Shown here piece by piece: positions 63,240 through 64,000 of a stretch of 64,000 nt of DNA. Positions within the stretch are counted from its first letter, which is position 1. The number at the start of each line of letters is the position of its first letter. The DNA comes from Cephalopachus bancanus (Eukaryota; Chordata; Mammalia; Primates; Tarsiidae). The stretch covers positions 62,001-126,000 of the forward strand of contig JAPVLO010000233.1 of the NCBI GenBank assembly GCA_027257055.1. Direction: 5' to 3'. The position numbers were made by a program, and so were the translations under genes. Under the pieces are notes generated by a model. It was given only the letters and a program-made list of their open reading frames with translations. It ran no database searches and was not told the origin of the DNA.

Positions 63240-63497
63240 TGGGCACAGTGGCTCACACCTGTAATCCCAGCACTTTGGGAGGTTGAGCCAAGAGGATTAC
63301 CTGAGCCCAGGAGTTAGAGACCCAGCCTGGGCAATATCACAAGTCCTGCCCCTATAATAAATTTTAAAATGAGCTGGGTGTGGTGGTGCATGCCTGTAGT
63401 TCCAGCTACTGGCAAGGCTAGGTGAAAGGATCACCTGATCATGCCACTGCACTCCAGCCTGGGTGACAGAGCGAGACTCTGACTCCAAAAAAAATAT
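63240..63497 (+). mobile_element. Alu SINE
   Basis: Dimeric, short right arm, A-rich tail. Confidence 0.9.
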
Positions 63498-63540
63498 GAG
63501 TGTTTTGAGATACTTCTAATACAATGCAATGAACATTTCT

Positions 63541-63545
<5 letters not shown>

Positions 63546-63575
<30 letters not shown>

Positions 63576-63576
63576 C
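63546..63576 (+). repeat. (CA)n microsatellite
   Basis: About 15 CA units. Confidence 0.97.
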
Positions 63577-64000
63577 AGGCATCAGGGCTGATGGCTGATG
63601 GCATCTTATCAGCCAAGCATTGCCTGCAGCAACCTCAGACTGAACAGAACCTCCTTTAAATGTCCCACCAAGAGGGCTCTCAACAGCCATGGCAATTCTC
63701 TAGAGAAGGTCCCTTGGCAGTTCGTTTGTGAAGCACCTAGGGGTGGGGTACAGTCTGACAAAGCGGTCTGGGAAAGCATCACAGCATTGCAATGAGGTGT
63801 GCTGCAGCCCCAACACAGCTAAGGTAGAAACTGGAAGATGGTCATTGGAGTCTCACACACGAGGTCATGCTGAGCTGAGCAAGAGCAGGTCCTGCAGCAG
63901 CATAGGAAGGGTACGGCTAGAGGGCTCACTGAGTTAGGCTGAAGAATGCAAGTGCAGAGCACTCTTTTAGCAAACCTGGTCTGAAAATGGAATCTAAAAA
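63577..64000. other. Unassigned sequence to window end
   Basis: No gene or nameable repeat. Confidence 0.4.

Overview
This is nuclear DNA from a primate, most likely a strepsirrhine of the loris/galago type. About 33 dimeric or partial Alu SINEs are present. Many share a consensus unlike human AluJ/S/Y (ending GACTCCAACTCAAA, with a G-rich tRNA-like B box near GGGTTCGAGACCC), and a full-length L1 has an unfamiliar long 5' region. No intact protein-coding gene was found. The window is an intergenic or duplicated landscape made of broken gene copies, endogenous retroviruses and retrotransposons.

Layout: 1-3.73 kb is 'copy A', a CpG-depleted partial copy of FOXO1 exon 1 3' end plus the sequence downstream of it. 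It is interrupted by a 1.59-kb betaretrovirus-like solo LTR (1333-2924) that carries remnants of a superantigen(sag)-like reading frame, and it ends at a second LTR (about 3728-4320). 4.3-13 kb holds L1, Alu and LTR fragments, including two solo LTRs of one gammaretrovirus-like family. 13.36-18.05 kb, minus strand, carries three recognisable exons of a STOML3 (stomatin-like 3) pseudogene with frameshifts and a nonsense codon. 22.43-29.65 kb is a gammaretrovirus-like provirus on the minus strand with paired LTRs, 4-bp target duplication, a tRNA-Gly-like primer site, a Gag zinc knuckle, an integrase tail and an Env transmembrane fragment. 32.45-36.04 kb is 'copy B', a paralogue of copy A that keeps the FOXO1-like exon 1, 5' leader and a strong CpG island, but with a lost start codon, frameshifts and a deletion inside the forkhead. 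36-56 kb is ordinary intergenic sequence with Alu, MIR and MaLR repeats, another betaretrovirus-like LTR (from 45,625) and a G-rich pentamer array (50.6 kb). 55.91-63.18 kb is a full-length but decayed L1 on the minus strand, with a likely 3' transduction, inserted into a MIR.

The pieces do not form a working pathway. They record a local history: duplication of a FOXO1 5' segment, decay of one copy by CpG loss while the other stayed CpG-rich, and successive retroviral, Alu and L1 insertions that can be ordered by presence or absence between the copies. The most notable item is the MMTV-like LTR with a sag-like ORF in a primate genome, into which a 182-bp inverted copy of the neighbouring host DNA has been placed with complete identity.
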